The translations under genes and the position numbers were made by a program. A DNA stretch of 39,229 nucleotides. Origin: an uncultured Marvinbryantia sp. GTDB taxonomy: Bacteria; Bacillota; Clostridia; Lachnospirales; Lachnospiraceae. The first letter of the stretch is position 1. Every line of letters begins with the position of its first letter. The notes below the pieces were generated by a model, which was given only the letters and a program-made list of their open reading frames with translations, did not search any database and had not been told where the DNA came from. This document shows positions 7,844-15,910 of the stretch, piece after piece. The stretch covers positions 1 to 39,229 of the forward strand of contig CAKRRF010000024.1 of assembly GCA_934394985.1 (NCBI GenBank), written 5' to 3'.

Positions 7844-10039
7844 ATGAAAGCACTGGTAATAGCCGAAAAACCGTCAGTAGGGCGGGATATTGCAAGAGTA
7901 CTGCATTGCAGCAAATCTTCAGGAGGCGCGCTGGAAGGGGAAAAATATGTAGTTACCTGGGCACTGGGCCATTTGGTAACTCTGGCAGATCCGGAAGAAT
8001 ATGATAAAAAATACCAGAAATGGGATATGAGTACACTGCCAATGATGCCGGAAAAAATGCAGCTGGTGGTGATCAGACAGACCGGAAAACAGTTTCAGAC
8101 GGTCAAAAATCAACTGTATCGAAAGGATATCAATGAGATTATCATTGCCACAGATGCGGGAAGAGAAGGAGAACTGGTGGCAAGATGGATTCTGGAAAAA
8201 GCAAACTGTCATAAACCAATCAGACGGTTATGGATTTCTTCCGTAACAGATAAAGCAATCCGGGAAGGGTTTGCACATCTGGAGGATGGCAGGAAATATC
8301 AGCATCTGTATGAAGCTGCAGTATGCCGTGCAGAAGCAGACTGGCTGGTAGGAATGAATGGGACAAGAGCTCTGACCTGTAAGCATAATGCACAGCTTTC
8401 CTGCGGAAGGGTGCAGACCCCGACGCTGGCGATGATTGCGAAAAGAGAAGCACAGATCAGAGAGTTTGTACCGCAGGAATACTACGGAATACAGCTGCGG
8501 GACGGACAGGTGTGTTGGACATGGCAGGATCCGAAAAGCGGTGGCTATCGCAGTTTTTCCAGAGAACGTATGGCAAAGATCTGTGGTGATGTAAAGGGAA
8601 AGCAACTGACTGTAACAGAGGTAAAAGAGAGCAAAAGCAGTGTACCATCACCAGGACTGTATGATCTGACAGAACTTCAGAGAGATGCCAGCAGAAAGTA
8701 TGGCTATTCTGCAAAGCAGACTTTGAATATTATGCAGCAATTATATGAGCATCACAAGGTCCTGACTTACCCGCGGACAGATTCCAGATATATTTCTGCT
8801 GATGTGGCAGAAACTTTAAAAGAACGTCTGAGAGCAGTCAGTATCGGACCATATAAAAAGCTGGCTGGTTCGTTGATTATGCAGCCTCTGCGTTTGAACA
8901 AAAGTTTTGTGGATGACAAAAAGGTCAGTGATCATCATGCTATTATTCCAACAGAACAGTTCGTACAGATGGAGAAAATGAGTACAGAAGAACGTAGAAT
9001 TTATGATCTGGTGGTACGCAGATTCCTGAGTGTGCTTTATCCGCCGTGTGTATACATGCAGACTTCCCTGAAAGGGGAAGCAGCTGGCGAGATATTTGCT
9101 GCAAGAGGTAAAGTCATGCTGGAACAGGGGTGGAGAACAGTCTATGAACAGCAGGAAGAGGATGATGATAAGGAAGAGAGCTTGCGGGAACAGACACTTC
9201 CGGCTGTGAAAAAAGGAGAACGCCGGAGTATTCAGAAAACAGAACTGACCAGAGGCAAGACAAAACCGCCTGCATATTTTACAGAAGCTACGCTTTTGTC
9301 TGCAATGGAAAATCCGGTAAAATATATGGAAAGCAGAGATGCACAGGCAGTAAAAACGCTGGGGGAAACCGGTGGCCTTGGAACGGTAGCCACTCGTGCG
9401 GATATTATTGAAAAGCTGTTTAACAGTTTTCTGATGGAAAAGCACGGCAGCGAGATTCATCTGACCGGGAAAGCCAGACAGCTTTTAAAACTGGTTCCGG
9501 AAGATTTGAAGAAGCCGGAGCTGACAGCAGACTGGGAGATGAAGTTGTCCAGAATAGCAAAAGGGCAGATGAAGCGAGATGCATTTATGAAAGAAATCGA
9601 TGCGTATACCAGAGAAATTGTGGAAGAAATCAAAGCAGATGACGGAGTGTTCCGACATGATAATCTGACCAGTCATAAATGTCCTGTTTGTGGAAAACGG
9701 ATGTTATCGGTAAATGGCAAGCAGGCCAAAATGCTGGTTTGCCAGGATCGTGAATGTGGATACAGAGAGGTAATTTCCAGGGTAACAAATGCCCGCTGTC
9801 CAAAATGTCATAAGAAAATGGAGATGTATGAAAAAGGCGGCGAAAAAACCTTTATCTGTAAATGTGGATATAAAGAGCGGCTTCAGGCATTTCAGGCGAG
9901 AAGAGAAAAAGAAGGTGCCGGTGTCAGCAAAAAGGATGTGCAGCGGTATCTGAATAAGCAGAAGAAAGAAGCGCAGGAACCTGTAAATAATGCATTTGCC
10001 CAGGCACTGGCCGGAATTCAGCTGGATCAGAAAAACTAA
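7844..10039 (+). CDS. topB: DNA topoisomerase III (type IA)
   Basis: A 731-residue type IA topoisomerase that relaxes and decatenates DNA through a covalent 5'-phosphotyrosine. The TOPRIM domain carries Glu8 (AEKPS) and DAGREGE (104-110). The active-site tyrosine is Tyr309 in TYPRTDSRYI, and SCGRVQTPTL (186-195) is typical of TopB/TopA. The C-terminus has two Cys-rich zinc-ribbon units (CPVCGKRM...CGYRE, then CPKCHKKM...CKCGY) at roughly 610-680. The DALxLAE-like and GLGTxATRA motifs are intact. AGGAG precedes the ATG. Stand-alone topB is common in Clostridia, sometimes linked to plasmids or conjugative elements, but nothing mobile is seen here. Confidence 0.95.
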   Translation: MKALVIAEKPSVGRDIARVLHCSKSSGGALEGEKYVVTWALGHLVTLADPEEYDKKYQKWDMSTLPMMPEKMQLVVIRQTGKQFQTVKNQLYRKDINEIIIATDAGREGELVARWILEKANCHKPIRRLWISSVTDKAIREGFAHLEDGRKYQHLYEAAVCRAEADWLVGMNGTRALTCKHNAQLSCGRVQTPTLAMIAKREAQIREFVPQEYYGIQLRDGQVCWTWQDPKSGGYRSFSRERMAKICGDVKGKQLTVTEVKESKSSVPSPGLYDLTELQRDASRKYGYSAKQTLNIMQQLYEHHKVLTYPRTDSRYISADVAETLKERLRAVSIGPYKKLAGSLIMQPLRLNKSFVDDKKVSDHHAIIPTEQFVQMEKMSTEERRIYDLVVRRFLSVLYPPCVYMQTSLKGEAAGEIFAARGKVMLEQGWRTVYEQQEEDDDKEESLREQTLPAVKKGERRSIQKTELTRGKTKPPAYFTEATLLSAMENPVKYMESRDAQAVKTLGETGGLGTVATRADIIEKLFNSFLMEKHGSEIHLTGKARQLLKLVPEDLKKPELTADWEMKLSRIAKGQMKRDAFMKEIDAYTREIVEEIKADDGVFRHDNLTSHKCPVCGKRMLSVNGKQAKMLVCQDRECGYREVISRVTNARCPKCHKKMEMYEKGGEKTFICKCGYKERLQAFQARREKEGAGVSKKDVQRYLNKQKKEAQEPVNNAFAQALAGIQLDQKN

Positions 10040-10089
10040 TATTACAAATATTGAATGAGGAATAACAAAAACAATACAGAGAGGATACG

Positions 10090-11445
10090 ATGATGAAAAA
10101 AACAGCAGAAGAACTGATTGCATTTATAAAAGAAAGTCCGGATGCCTTTCATGCAACGCTGGCAGTGACCAAAAGACTGGAAGCAGAAGGATATCAGAAG
10201 TTGTCAGAACAGGACCACTGGGAGCTGGACGCAGGAAAAGGATATTATGTCACCAGAAACGACTCTGCAGTGATTGCATTTCGCATGCCGGAAAAGGCGC
10301 TGACAGGATATCAGATTATGGCCAGTCACAGTGACTCTCCAGCTTTTAAGATAAAAGAGCGGCCTGAGATGGTGGTAGATGGTCATTATGTAAAGCTGAA
10401 TGTGGAAAAATATGGCGGTATGTTGATGGCACCGTGGTTTGATCGTCCGTTATCTGTTTCAGGAAGGGTCATGGTAAAGGAAACGACACCGGATGGCAGA
10501 AAAAAGATTATGTCCAGACTGGTTAATATTGACAGAGATCTGTTGTTGATACCTAGCCTCGCTATCCACATGAACCGGGATGTGAACAGTGGGTATGACT
10601 ATAATGCGCAGAAGGATATGTTGCCGTTGATGTCCTGTGGTTGTGAGCCTGGTCAGTTTCAGAAGATCATAGCAGAAGCTGCCGGTGTAAAAGAGGAAGA
10701 TATTTTGTCTCAGGAATTGTTCCTGTACAGCCGTTCGCAGGGAAGTATATGGGGAAGCGAAGAAGAATTTGTATCCTGTGGCCGATTGGATGATCTTCAG
10801 TGCGCTTATGCAGGATTAATGGGATTTCTGGAATCCGGTGTTCACAGACGGAAGGATCTGGAAGAGGAAGAAAAGGGAATTCAGACGGAAAGTAACATAG
10901 TACCTGTTTATTGTATGCTGGATAATGAAGAGGTGGGAAGCGGAACAAAGCAGGGGGCGGCTTCTTCTTTCCTGAAAGATGTATTGACCAGGATCAATCT
11001 GGCAGCAGGAGGCTGTGAAGAAAGTTATCTGCGTGCCTTGGCAGGAAGCTTTATGGTATCAGCAGATAATGCACATGCGCTGCATCCAAATTATGCGGAT
11101 AAAACAGATCCGACCAATCATCCATATATGAATCAGGGAATTGTGATCAAACATAGTGCGAACCAGAAATATACAACAGATGCTGTTTCCGCGGCAGTAT
11201 ATCGTTCTATTTGTGAGGCGGCAGAAGTACCGGTACAGGATTTCTTTAACCGGTCTGATATGCAGGGCGGTTCCACGCTCGGTAATATAGCCAATACACA
11301 GACACCGATGAATACAGTAGATATCGGACTGCCACAGCTGGCGATGCATTCTGTTTATGAGACGGCCGGTGTAAAGGATACAGAATATCTGATTCGTGCC
11401 ACTACAATTTTTTATCTGAGTAATGTGGCAGAACTGCTGAATTAG
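10090..11445 (+). CDS. M18 family aminopeptidase
   Basis: A 451-residue dinuclear zinc aminopeptidase of the aspartyl-aminopeptidase type. Metal and catalytic motifs are visible: ASHSDSPAFKIK with His80 and Asp82, CMLDNEEVGSGT (catalytic Glu pair), SADNAHALHPNYADKTDP, and the C-terminal GGSTLGNIA and AMHSVYE with the last metal His. Length is normal for M18. It releases N-terminal residues, probably acidic ones, from peptides in the cytosol. Two adjacent ATGs follow AGAGGATACG; the first is used here. It reads into the sugar-kinase gene with a 16-base gap. Confidence 0.93.
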   Translation: MMKKTAEELIAFIKESPDAFHATLAVTKRLEAEGYQKLSEQDHWELDAGKGYYVTRNDSAVIAFRMPEKALTGYQIMASHSDSPAFKIKERPEMVVDGHYVKLNVEKYGGMLMAPWFDRPLSVSGRVMVKETTPDGRKKIMSRLVNIDRDLLLIPSLAIHMNRDVNSGYDYNAQKDMLPLMSCGCEPGQFQKIIAEAAGVKEEDILSQELFLYSRSQGSIWGSEEEFVSCGRLDDLQCAYAGLMGFLESGVHRRKDLEEEEKGIQTESNIVPVYCMLDNEEVGSGTKQGAASSFLKDVLTRINLAAGGCEESYLRALAGSFMVSADNAHALHPNYADKTDPTNHPYMNQGIVIKHSANQKYTTDAVSAAVYRSICEAAEVPVQDFFNRSDMQGGSTLGNIANTQTPMNTVDIGLPQLAMHSVYETAGVKDTEYLIRATTIFYLSNVAELLN

Positions 11446-11461
11446 AGAGGAGGGGACAGGT

Positions 11462-12379
11462 ATGATCACAACCGTAACGTTAAATCCTGCAATTGACTGT
11501 GTGGTTCGGATAAAGGAACTGAAACCGGGTATGCTGAACAGGGTTGCGGAAGAAGCTGTTTTTCCGGGAGGAAAAGGTGTAAATGTATCGCTGGTATTGA
11601 AGGAACTGGGAGTGGATACCTGTTGCTGTGGATTTCTGGCAGGAGCTACGGGGAAAGCGTATGAAGCTATGTTGGAAGAACGGGGACTGAAGCACAGATT
11701 TCAGTTTCTGGAAAAAGGATTTACCAGAATTAACACCAAGATCAGTGCAGTGGAAGAAACGGAGATCAACGGAGCAGGACCTGTTCCTGACTGGAAAGAT
11801 GTGGACAGATTATGTGAGAAGCTGGAACATTTTGCAGAAGATGATTTTCTGGTATTATCTGGAAATGTGCCATCTGGCATCAAAGGCGCTTATGCATACA
11901 TTTTGAATAAAATGTCAGCAGGTGGTATACAGTCGGTGGTAGATGTGACAGGTGAAGAATTAAGAAAGACGCTGCCATATCATCCGTTTCTGATTAAGCC
12001 GAACAGGGAAGAATTGGAGGAGTTGTTTCAGGTTCCCATAAAAACAAAGGATGAAGTCAAATATTATGCAAAAGAGATGCAGAAACTGGGTGCACAAAAT
12101 GTTCTGGTATCGATGGGAGCAGATGGTATGATTCTGGTGACACAGGATGATCAGATATTTTATGCAGAAGGTGTAAAAGGGAAGGTAGCCAATACAGTGG
12201 GGGCCGGTGATTCATCAGTGGCCGGTTTTCTGGCAGGATGGAAGCAGACACATTCCTGGACTGCAGCGCTTAGGCTGGCAGCGGCTGCCGGAACTGCAAC
12301 GGCTTTTACTTATGGAACCGCAGAAAGCACTGCGATTCGAAATATGGAAGAAAAAATTAAGATATGGGGGAAGACATGA
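11462..12379 (+). CDS. PfkB-family sugar kinase, 1-phosphofructokinase type
   Basis: A 305-residue ribokinase-fold kinase of the FruK/LacC (hexose-phosphate) branch: N-terminal TVTLNPAID, PGGKGVN (35-41), LSGNVPSG (132-139) and the C-terminal NTVGAGDSSVAGF with catalytic Asp250. These motifs fit 1-phosphofructokinase or tagatose-6-phosphate kinase; substrate cannot be fixed because no PTS permease or DeoR-type regulator is adjacent, unlike typical fru operons. AGGAGGGGACAGGT precedes the ATG. The last codon overlaps the next gene as ATGA. Confidence 0.9.
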   Translation: MITTVTLNPAIDCVVRIKELKPGMLNRVAEEAVFPGGKGVNVSLVLKELGVDTCCCGFLAGATGKAYEAMLEERGLKHRFQFLEKGFTRINTKISAVEETEINGAGPVPDWKDVDRLCEKLEHFAEDDFLVLSGNVPSGIKGAYAYILNKMSAGGIQSVVDVTGEELRKTLPYHPFLIKPNREELEELFQVPIKTKDEVKYYAKEMQKLGAQNVLVSMGADGMILVTQDDQIFYAEGVKGKVANTVGAGDSSVAGFLAGWKQTHSWTAALRLAAAAGTATAFTYGTAESTAIRNMEEKIKIWGKT

Positions 12380-13248
12380 GAGACAATGTAAAAAGAATCA
12401 GCGTGGATGTGCTGGTAGATATTCTGGGAGGAATTCTGCTGACCATAGCGACCTACAGTTTTGCCATTCCGGCCAACTTTCCAATGACTGGTGTATCCGG
12501 TGTGGCATTGATATTTTATCGTTTGCTTGGTTTGCCGGTAGGTACGATGACCGTAATTTTAAATATTCCGATTATCATTTGCTGTTATAAAACACTTGGA
12601 AAGCAGTTTTATATAAAATCATTGAGATCTACGCTGATCACATCTGCGGTAATGGATATTATGGGACCACGCCTTCCATTGTATCAGGGAGACATGATAC
12701 TTGCGGCAATCTGTGCCGGAGTGATGCTTGGTATTGGATATGCAGTTATATTTATGAGAGGATCCTCGACCGGCGGATTTGATTTTATTATGATGGCTGT
12801 AAAATATTATCGGCCACACCTGTCACTTGGAAAAATCGGATTTGCCATGGATGCTTTTGTTATTGTAATCAGTGCTGTGAGTATCAGAACAGGTGTGGAT
12901 TGTGTAATTTATGGACTGGTATTAAATTATCTATATTCTACAGTACTGGATCGTATGATCTGTGGTACGAATTCCGGAAAACTGACATTGATTATTTCGG
13001 ATCATCCGAGGGAAATTGTGAATGAGATCGATAAACTTATAGATCGTGGGTCTACACTGCTGAAAGGTATCGGAGGTTATACCGGAGAGGAAAAAGAAGT
13101 CGTTATGTGTGCCAGCAGCAGTAAAGAAATGTATGCGATCCGCAAACGTGTGCATGAAATTGATGAACGGGCATTTGTGATAGTAGTTGAATCCAATGAA
13201 GTCATTGGAGAAGGCTTCCGTCTGCCTGATGAAACAAACTTAATGTAA
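12376..13248 (+). CDS. YitT family membrane protein (DUF161/DUF2179)
   Basis: A 290-residue protein with about five or six N-terminal membrane segments, the GSSTGGFDFI motif typical of YitT proteins, and a C-terminal cytosolic DUF2179-like domain (RGSTLLKGIGGYTGEEKEVVMC). Its transport substrate is unknown in most members. An upstream in-frame ATG at 12364 exists, but the ATG at 12376 is preferred: it overlaps the kinase stop as ATGA and GGGGGAA lies just upstream. Coupling to the sugar kinase is probably by translation rather than function. Confidence 0.88.
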   Translation: MRDNVKRISVDVLVDILGGILLTIATYSFAIPANFPMTGVSGVALIFYRLLGLPVGTMTVILNIPIIICCYKTLGKQFYIKSLRSTLITSAVMDIMGPRLPLYQGDMILAAICAGVMLGIGYAVIFMRGSSTGGFDFIMMAVKYYRPHLSLGKIGFAMDAFVIVISAVSIRTGVDCVIYGLVLNYLYSTVLDRMICGTNSGKLTLIISDHPREIVNEIDKLIDRGSTLLKGIGGYTGEEKEVVMCASSSKEMYAIRKRVHEIDERAFVIVVESNEVIGEGFRLPDETNLM

Positions 13249-13260
13249 ATATGCAGGTAC

Positions 13261-13308
13261 AATGGTTATGAATCGTTGCATTTGGTTTTGCGACTGTTCG
13301 TAACCATT
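13261..13308 (+). terminator. Hairpin after yitT, possible terminator
   Basis: AATGGTTATGAA (13261-13272) pairs with TTCGTAACCATT (13297-13308) with one G-T wobble and a 24-base loop. The downstream sequence is AT-rich but lacks a clear T run, so it is either a weak terminator or another structured element. Confidence 0.5.
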
Positions 13309-13317
13309 AATTATTCA

Positions 13318-13346
13318 TTGCTTTTTGCGTAAACATACGATATTAT
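13318..13346 (+). promoter_or_regulatory. Promoter of the secreted-protein gene at 13406
   Basis: -35 TTGCTT (13318-13323), 17-bp spacer, -10 TATTAT (13341-13346); a GGGAGGGAG ribosome binding site follows about 45 bases later. Confidence 0.6.
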
Positions 13347-13405
13347 GAGTTCAGGTGGATAGGAGAAATATCCCCCAATATGTAGTTTCCGGGAGGGAGA
13401 AAGCT

Positions 13406-14206
13406 ATGAAGAAGATAAAGAGATGCAGTAAAAGATGGTTGCCGATGTTATTACTGAGTATGCTGATGGCCGTATTATTCGGAATGAGTGCACTGGCAGA
13501 GGGAACAATAGTGGACATGAAGTCTGAAGGAAATGGAATATATTCCTATTCTCAGACTACCGGATCCAATACCGGTGATGTATATCATAAGATCACCGTT
13601 CCGTATTCCGGAGATGTGATTATAACTGGAAATGCAATTACTTCACTGGGAACAACCTATTCCATGCGAGTAGTGCTCTGCAATACGAAGGGTAAGGAAC
13701 TGACCAATGCTGTTTATGTAGACACTGACAGAGAAAAAGCTGTTCTTTATGGTGTGAAAAAAGGTACTTACTACATTAAAACAACTGAGAACAGATATTA
13801 TGCATTAGTTGCAAAAATCGAAAAACGTACAGATAAAGGTGGAGTAAAGAAAAGTAAAGCAACTACGATCAAGCATAAAAAACAGATGACTGGAGTAATG
13901 CCGGCAGGAGAAAAATCCAGTGCGGCAGACTGGTATAAGATCAAGATGCCGAAGAATAAAAAACTGGAACTGTCTATTTCACAGGAAGGAAGCGGAGCAT
14001 TTCAGTTTTATCTTTATGGTCCGAGCTACAAAAAGGGCATTCGAATTGATACGCTGGAAAATGAAAGCGGCAAATATACAAGTATCAATGCATTAACAAG
14101 AAAAGCTTCCAAAATAAAAGGTGGAACTTATTACATCAAAGTATGTCGTCCATCTTATGCGAAAAAAGCAAGTGGTATTTACACTATTAAATGGAGAGTA
14201 AAATAA
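13406..14206 (+). CDS. Secreted protein with two PPC-like beta-sandwich domains
   Basis: A 266-residue exported protein. The N-terminal signal peptide has a KKIKRCSKR basic region, a Leu/Met-rich core and an ALA-E cleavage site near residue 32. The mature part has two similar beta-rich units (about 40-150 and 165-265), each ending in a GGTYYIK or KGTYYIK strand and the second in YTIKWR, as in bacterial pre-peptidase C-terminal (PPC) domains. No catalytic domain or cell-wall anchor is seen, so a binding role outside the cell is inferred. The frame extends upstream to 13355, but GGGAGGGAG and the signal peptide place the start here. Confidence 0.7.
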   Translation: MKKIKRCSKRWLPMLLLSMLMAVLFGMSALAEGTIVDMKSEGNGIYSYSQTTGSNTGDVYHKITVPYSGDVIITGNAITSLGTTYSMRVVLCNTKGKELTNAVYVDTDREKAVLYGVKKGTYYIKTTENRYYALVAKIEKRTDKGGVKKSKATTIKHKKQMTGVMPAGEKSSAADWYKIKMPKNKKLELSISQEGSGAFQFYLYGPSYKKGIRIDTLENESGKYTSINALTRKASKIKGGTYYIKVCRPSYAKKASGIYTIKWRVK

Positions 14207-14222
14207 AATCATACAAAACATG

Positions 14223-14262
14223 AAAGGGGACTGTCTATTTTCCGGCAGTCCCCTTTATTATA
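14223..14262 (+). terminator. Strong terminator, probably shared with the rubrerythrin gene
   Basis: A perfect 11-bp stem (14223-14233 with 14246-14256) closes a 12-base loop and is followed by an AT-rich tract. It lies between the 3' ends of two convergent genes. Confidence 0.8.
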
Positions 14263-14280
14263 TATGGTATGGCTTGTAGC

Positions 14281-14868
14281 TTAGCCAAAGTATCTTTCTA
14301 ACAGACCTTTGAGTGCGCGTCCGTGACGGGCCTCGTCTTTAGCCATTTCATGTACTGTGTCATGGATAGCATCCAGGTTATTCTGTTTTGCACATTTTGC
14401 AAGATCAAATTTACCCTGAGTAGCACCAAACTCACAGTCTACTCTCCATTTCAGGTTATCTTTTGTAGTAGCTTTCATGTTTGGCTCAAGGTCTTCGCCC
14501 AGCATTTCAGCAAATTTAGCTGCATGTTCAGCTTCTTCATAAGCAGCTTTTTCCCAGTAAAGACCGATTTCCGGATATCCTTCGCGATGAGCGATACGAG
14601 CCATGCACAGGTACATACCTACTTCAGAACATTCACCATTGAAGTTTGCTTTTAACTGTTCAAAGATGAACTTCTTATCTTCTTCGCTGATGTCTTTGTT
14701 ATCTTTTACTGTTTTAGCGTAGATACCGTATTCATGTTCAGCAGCCAGAACCAGTTCTCCTTCTACTTTCTGGAACATATCGGATTTTGCATGACAGACT
14801 GGACATTCAGCTGGTGCAGCATCGCCTTCATAGATATAACCACATACTTTACATACAAATTTTGCCAT
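14281..14868 (-). CDS. Reverse rubrerythrin (peroxide-reducing, rubredoxin domain first)
   Basis: A 195-residue non-haem iron peroxidase. The rubredoxin-like domain is at the N-terminus (Cys6-x2-Cys9 and Cys22-x2-Cys25) and the ferritin-like four-helix domain follows, with diiron ligands in EEAEH (ExxH, 112-115) and DEARH (ExxH, 179-182) plus Glu79 and Glu146. This order is the reverse of classical rubrerythrin and matches clostridial proteins that reduce H2O2 and O2 with NADH through electron carriers. GAAAAGGAG precedes the ATG. It sits next to a PerR-like gene and has a probable operator at its promoter. Confidence 0.92.
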   Translation of the reverse strand: MAKFVCKVCGYIYEGDAAPAECPVCHAKSDMFQKVEGELVLAAEHEYGIYAKTVKDNKDISEEDKKFIFEQLKANFNGECSEVGMYLCMARIAHREGYPEIGLYWEKAAYEEAEHAAKFAEMLGEDLEPNMKATTKDNLKWRVDCEFGATQGKFDLAKCAKQNNLDAIHDTVHEMAKDEARHGRALKGLLERYFG

Positions 14869-14913
14869 TGTTTTGTTCTCCTTTTCTTTTTGAAATATAT
14901 AATTGTTTTATTA

Positions 14914-14936
14914 AAATCAGTAATTGTTACTAATTT
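14914..14936. promoter_or_regulatory. Inverted repeat operator at the rubrerythrin promoter (probable PerR box)
   Basis: A 10-3-10 inverted repeat: left half 14914-14923 and right half 14927-14936 match at 9 of 10 positions. It begins two bases downstream of the -10 on the minus strand, so a bound repressor would cover the transcription start. Assignment to PerR is inferred from position and from a comparable repeat at the PerR-like gene's own promoter. Confidence 0.6.
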
Positions 14937-14937
14937 T

Positions 14938-14966
14938 AGATTACCATACTTTCCGTCTATTGTCAA
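14938..14966 (-). promoter_or_regulatory. Promoter of the reverse rubrerythrin gene
   Basis: On the minus strand a perfect -35 TTGACA (complement of 14961-14966), exactly 17 bp, then TAATCT (complement of 14938-14943). The strong match suggests high expression when not repressed. Confidence 0.8.
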
Positions 14967-14992
14967 GTAAAAATGATAATAATTCTTAATTT

Positions 14993-15056
14993 GAACACAG
15001 ATCGCGAAGCGACTGCGTTCATGAGCAAGTAGCGAAGCGGATTGCGAATGTCCGCT
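14993..15056. repeat. Palindrome-rich intergenic element
   Basis: Two hairpins lie side by side: 14993-15000 with 15013-15020 plus an inner TCGC/GCGA stem on a GAA loop, and AGCGGA (15036-15041) with TCCGCT (15051-15056). GCGAAGCG occurs twice, 28 bases apart. Its base composition differs from the AT-rich surroundings. It lies just past the PerR-like stop and may act as its terminator or be a dispersed intergenic repeat; no T run follows on either strand. Confidence 0.5.
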
Positions 15057-15060
15057 TTAC

Positions 15061-15453
15061 TCAGCTCACTTCTTCAGATGCTTCCATACAGTCTGCACAA
15101 ATTCCGTAAAAATATGTGCAGTGTCGGTCGATACGACCCGGAAAGTTCTTCCTTGCTGCCTCTATTATATCATTCATGTCATCCATTTCCAGATCAAGTA
15201 CGCTGTGACATCTGGTGCATACAAAATGGTTGTGTGGGGCAGTATTGAAGTCGTAGTGGTCACATCCATCTCCGGTGGTCAATCTGGTAATTTCCCCAAT
15301 ATCAGACAGAAGATTCAGATTACGATAAATGGTTCCAAGACTGATATTCGGAAATTGTTTCTTGATATTCATATAAACGGTATCAGCAGTAGGATGATCT
15401 TTACGTGTACTTAAGAAGTCTTTGATAGATTCTCTTTGACGACTGTAGTTCAT
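15061..15453 (-). CDS. Fur-family peroxide regulator, PerR type
   Basis: A 130-residue Fur-family repressor. A winged-helix domain with the TADTVYMNIKKQFPNISLGTIYRNL region (22-46) is followed by the dimerisation domain. Metal-site residues fit PerR: His20, Asp68, His74, His76 and Asp87 for the regulatory site, and Cys79/Cys82 and Cys119/Cys122 for structural zinc. In PerR, Fe-catalysed oxidation of the histidines releases DNA. The frame runs upstream to 15519 but AAAAGGAG and alignment to the family place the start at 15453. It lies next to the rubrerythrin gene and its promoter carries an inverted repeat, suggesting autoregulation. Fur or Zur cannot be ruled out fully. Confidence 0.85.
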   Translation of the reverse strand: MNYSRQRESIKDFLSTRKDHPTADTVYMNIKKQFPNISLGTIYRNLNLLSDIGEITRLTTGDGCDHYDFNTAPHNHFVCTRCHSVLDLEMDDMNDIIEAARKNFPGRIDRHCTYFYGICADCMEASEEVS

Positions 15454-15482
15454 GTAGATACTCCTTTTCTGAATATTAAAAT

Positions 15483-15501
15483 AATAACTATTACTGTTAT
15501 T
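15483..15501. promoter_or_regulatory. Inverted repeat operator at the PerR-like promoter
   Basis: A 19-bp 9-1-9 inverted repeat with perfect AATAAC/GTTATT ends (15483-15488 and 15496-15501) lying 6 bases downstream of the -10. Size and AT-rich halves resemble Fur/PerR boxes; autorepression is inferred. Confidence 0.6.
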
Positions 15502-15507
15502 GATATC

Positions 15508-15536
15508 AGTATAGTGCATAAAGTGTGTTATGTCAA
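15508..15536 (-). promoter_or_regulatory. Promoter of the PerR-like gene
   Basis: Perfect -35 TTGACA (complement of 15531-15536), 17-bp spacer, -10 TATACT (complement of 15508-15513). Confidence 0.8.
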
Positions 15537-15637
15537 TAAATAATGTTGATTTTTTTGGATATTTTTAGCAGATTTTTGATAATTACTCGGATATCCGGAA
15601 ATACTGTATTCAAAAAGAAAACGGCAGGAGAAGCAAT

Positions 15638-15829
15638 ATGAAGAGAAAAGAGAAAATCTGGCTTGCAGCGTTGTTATTTGCAGTGACAGAAATGCTTGCT
15701 GTTCCGGAGATACTGTTTCCGGATTGCATACAACAAAAGACAGAGACGGAAGCAGAAAGCAGTTGGAATCGGGAAACACAAAAGTTTGAATGGAAATTTT
15801 GGTTTTTACAGAAGATATGTGAGAAATAA
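15638..15829 (+). CDS. Small exported or membrane-anchored peptide, unknown function
   Basis: A 63-residue ORF with a KRKEK basic start, a hydrophobic segment (about 8-27) and a charged, Trp/Phe-rich C-terminal part. GGCAGGAGAAGCAAT gives a good ribosome binding site, and a strong terminator follows its stop. It is divergent from the PerR-like gene. I recognise no family. Real expression is plausible because start signal, hydrophobic segment and terminator all fit. Confidence 0.5.
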   Translation: MKRKEKIWLAALLFAVTEMLAVPEILFPDCIQQKTETEAESSWNRETQKFEWKFWFLQKICEK

Positions 15830-15854
15830 ACAAAGATAAGAGATATGCTGTTGT

Positions 15855-15893
15855 CGCAAAAAGAGTCACACGGATTGTGTGACTCTTTTTGCG
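15855..15893. terminator. Bidirectional terminator between the small ORF and typA
   Basis: A perfect 17-bp stem (15855-15871 with 15877-15893) with a five-base loop; the stem itself contains A5/T5 tracts, so either strand yields a U-rich 3' end. It serves two convergent genes. Confidence 0.85.
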
Positions 15894-15910
15894 TTTACAT
15901 GTGTCATATG

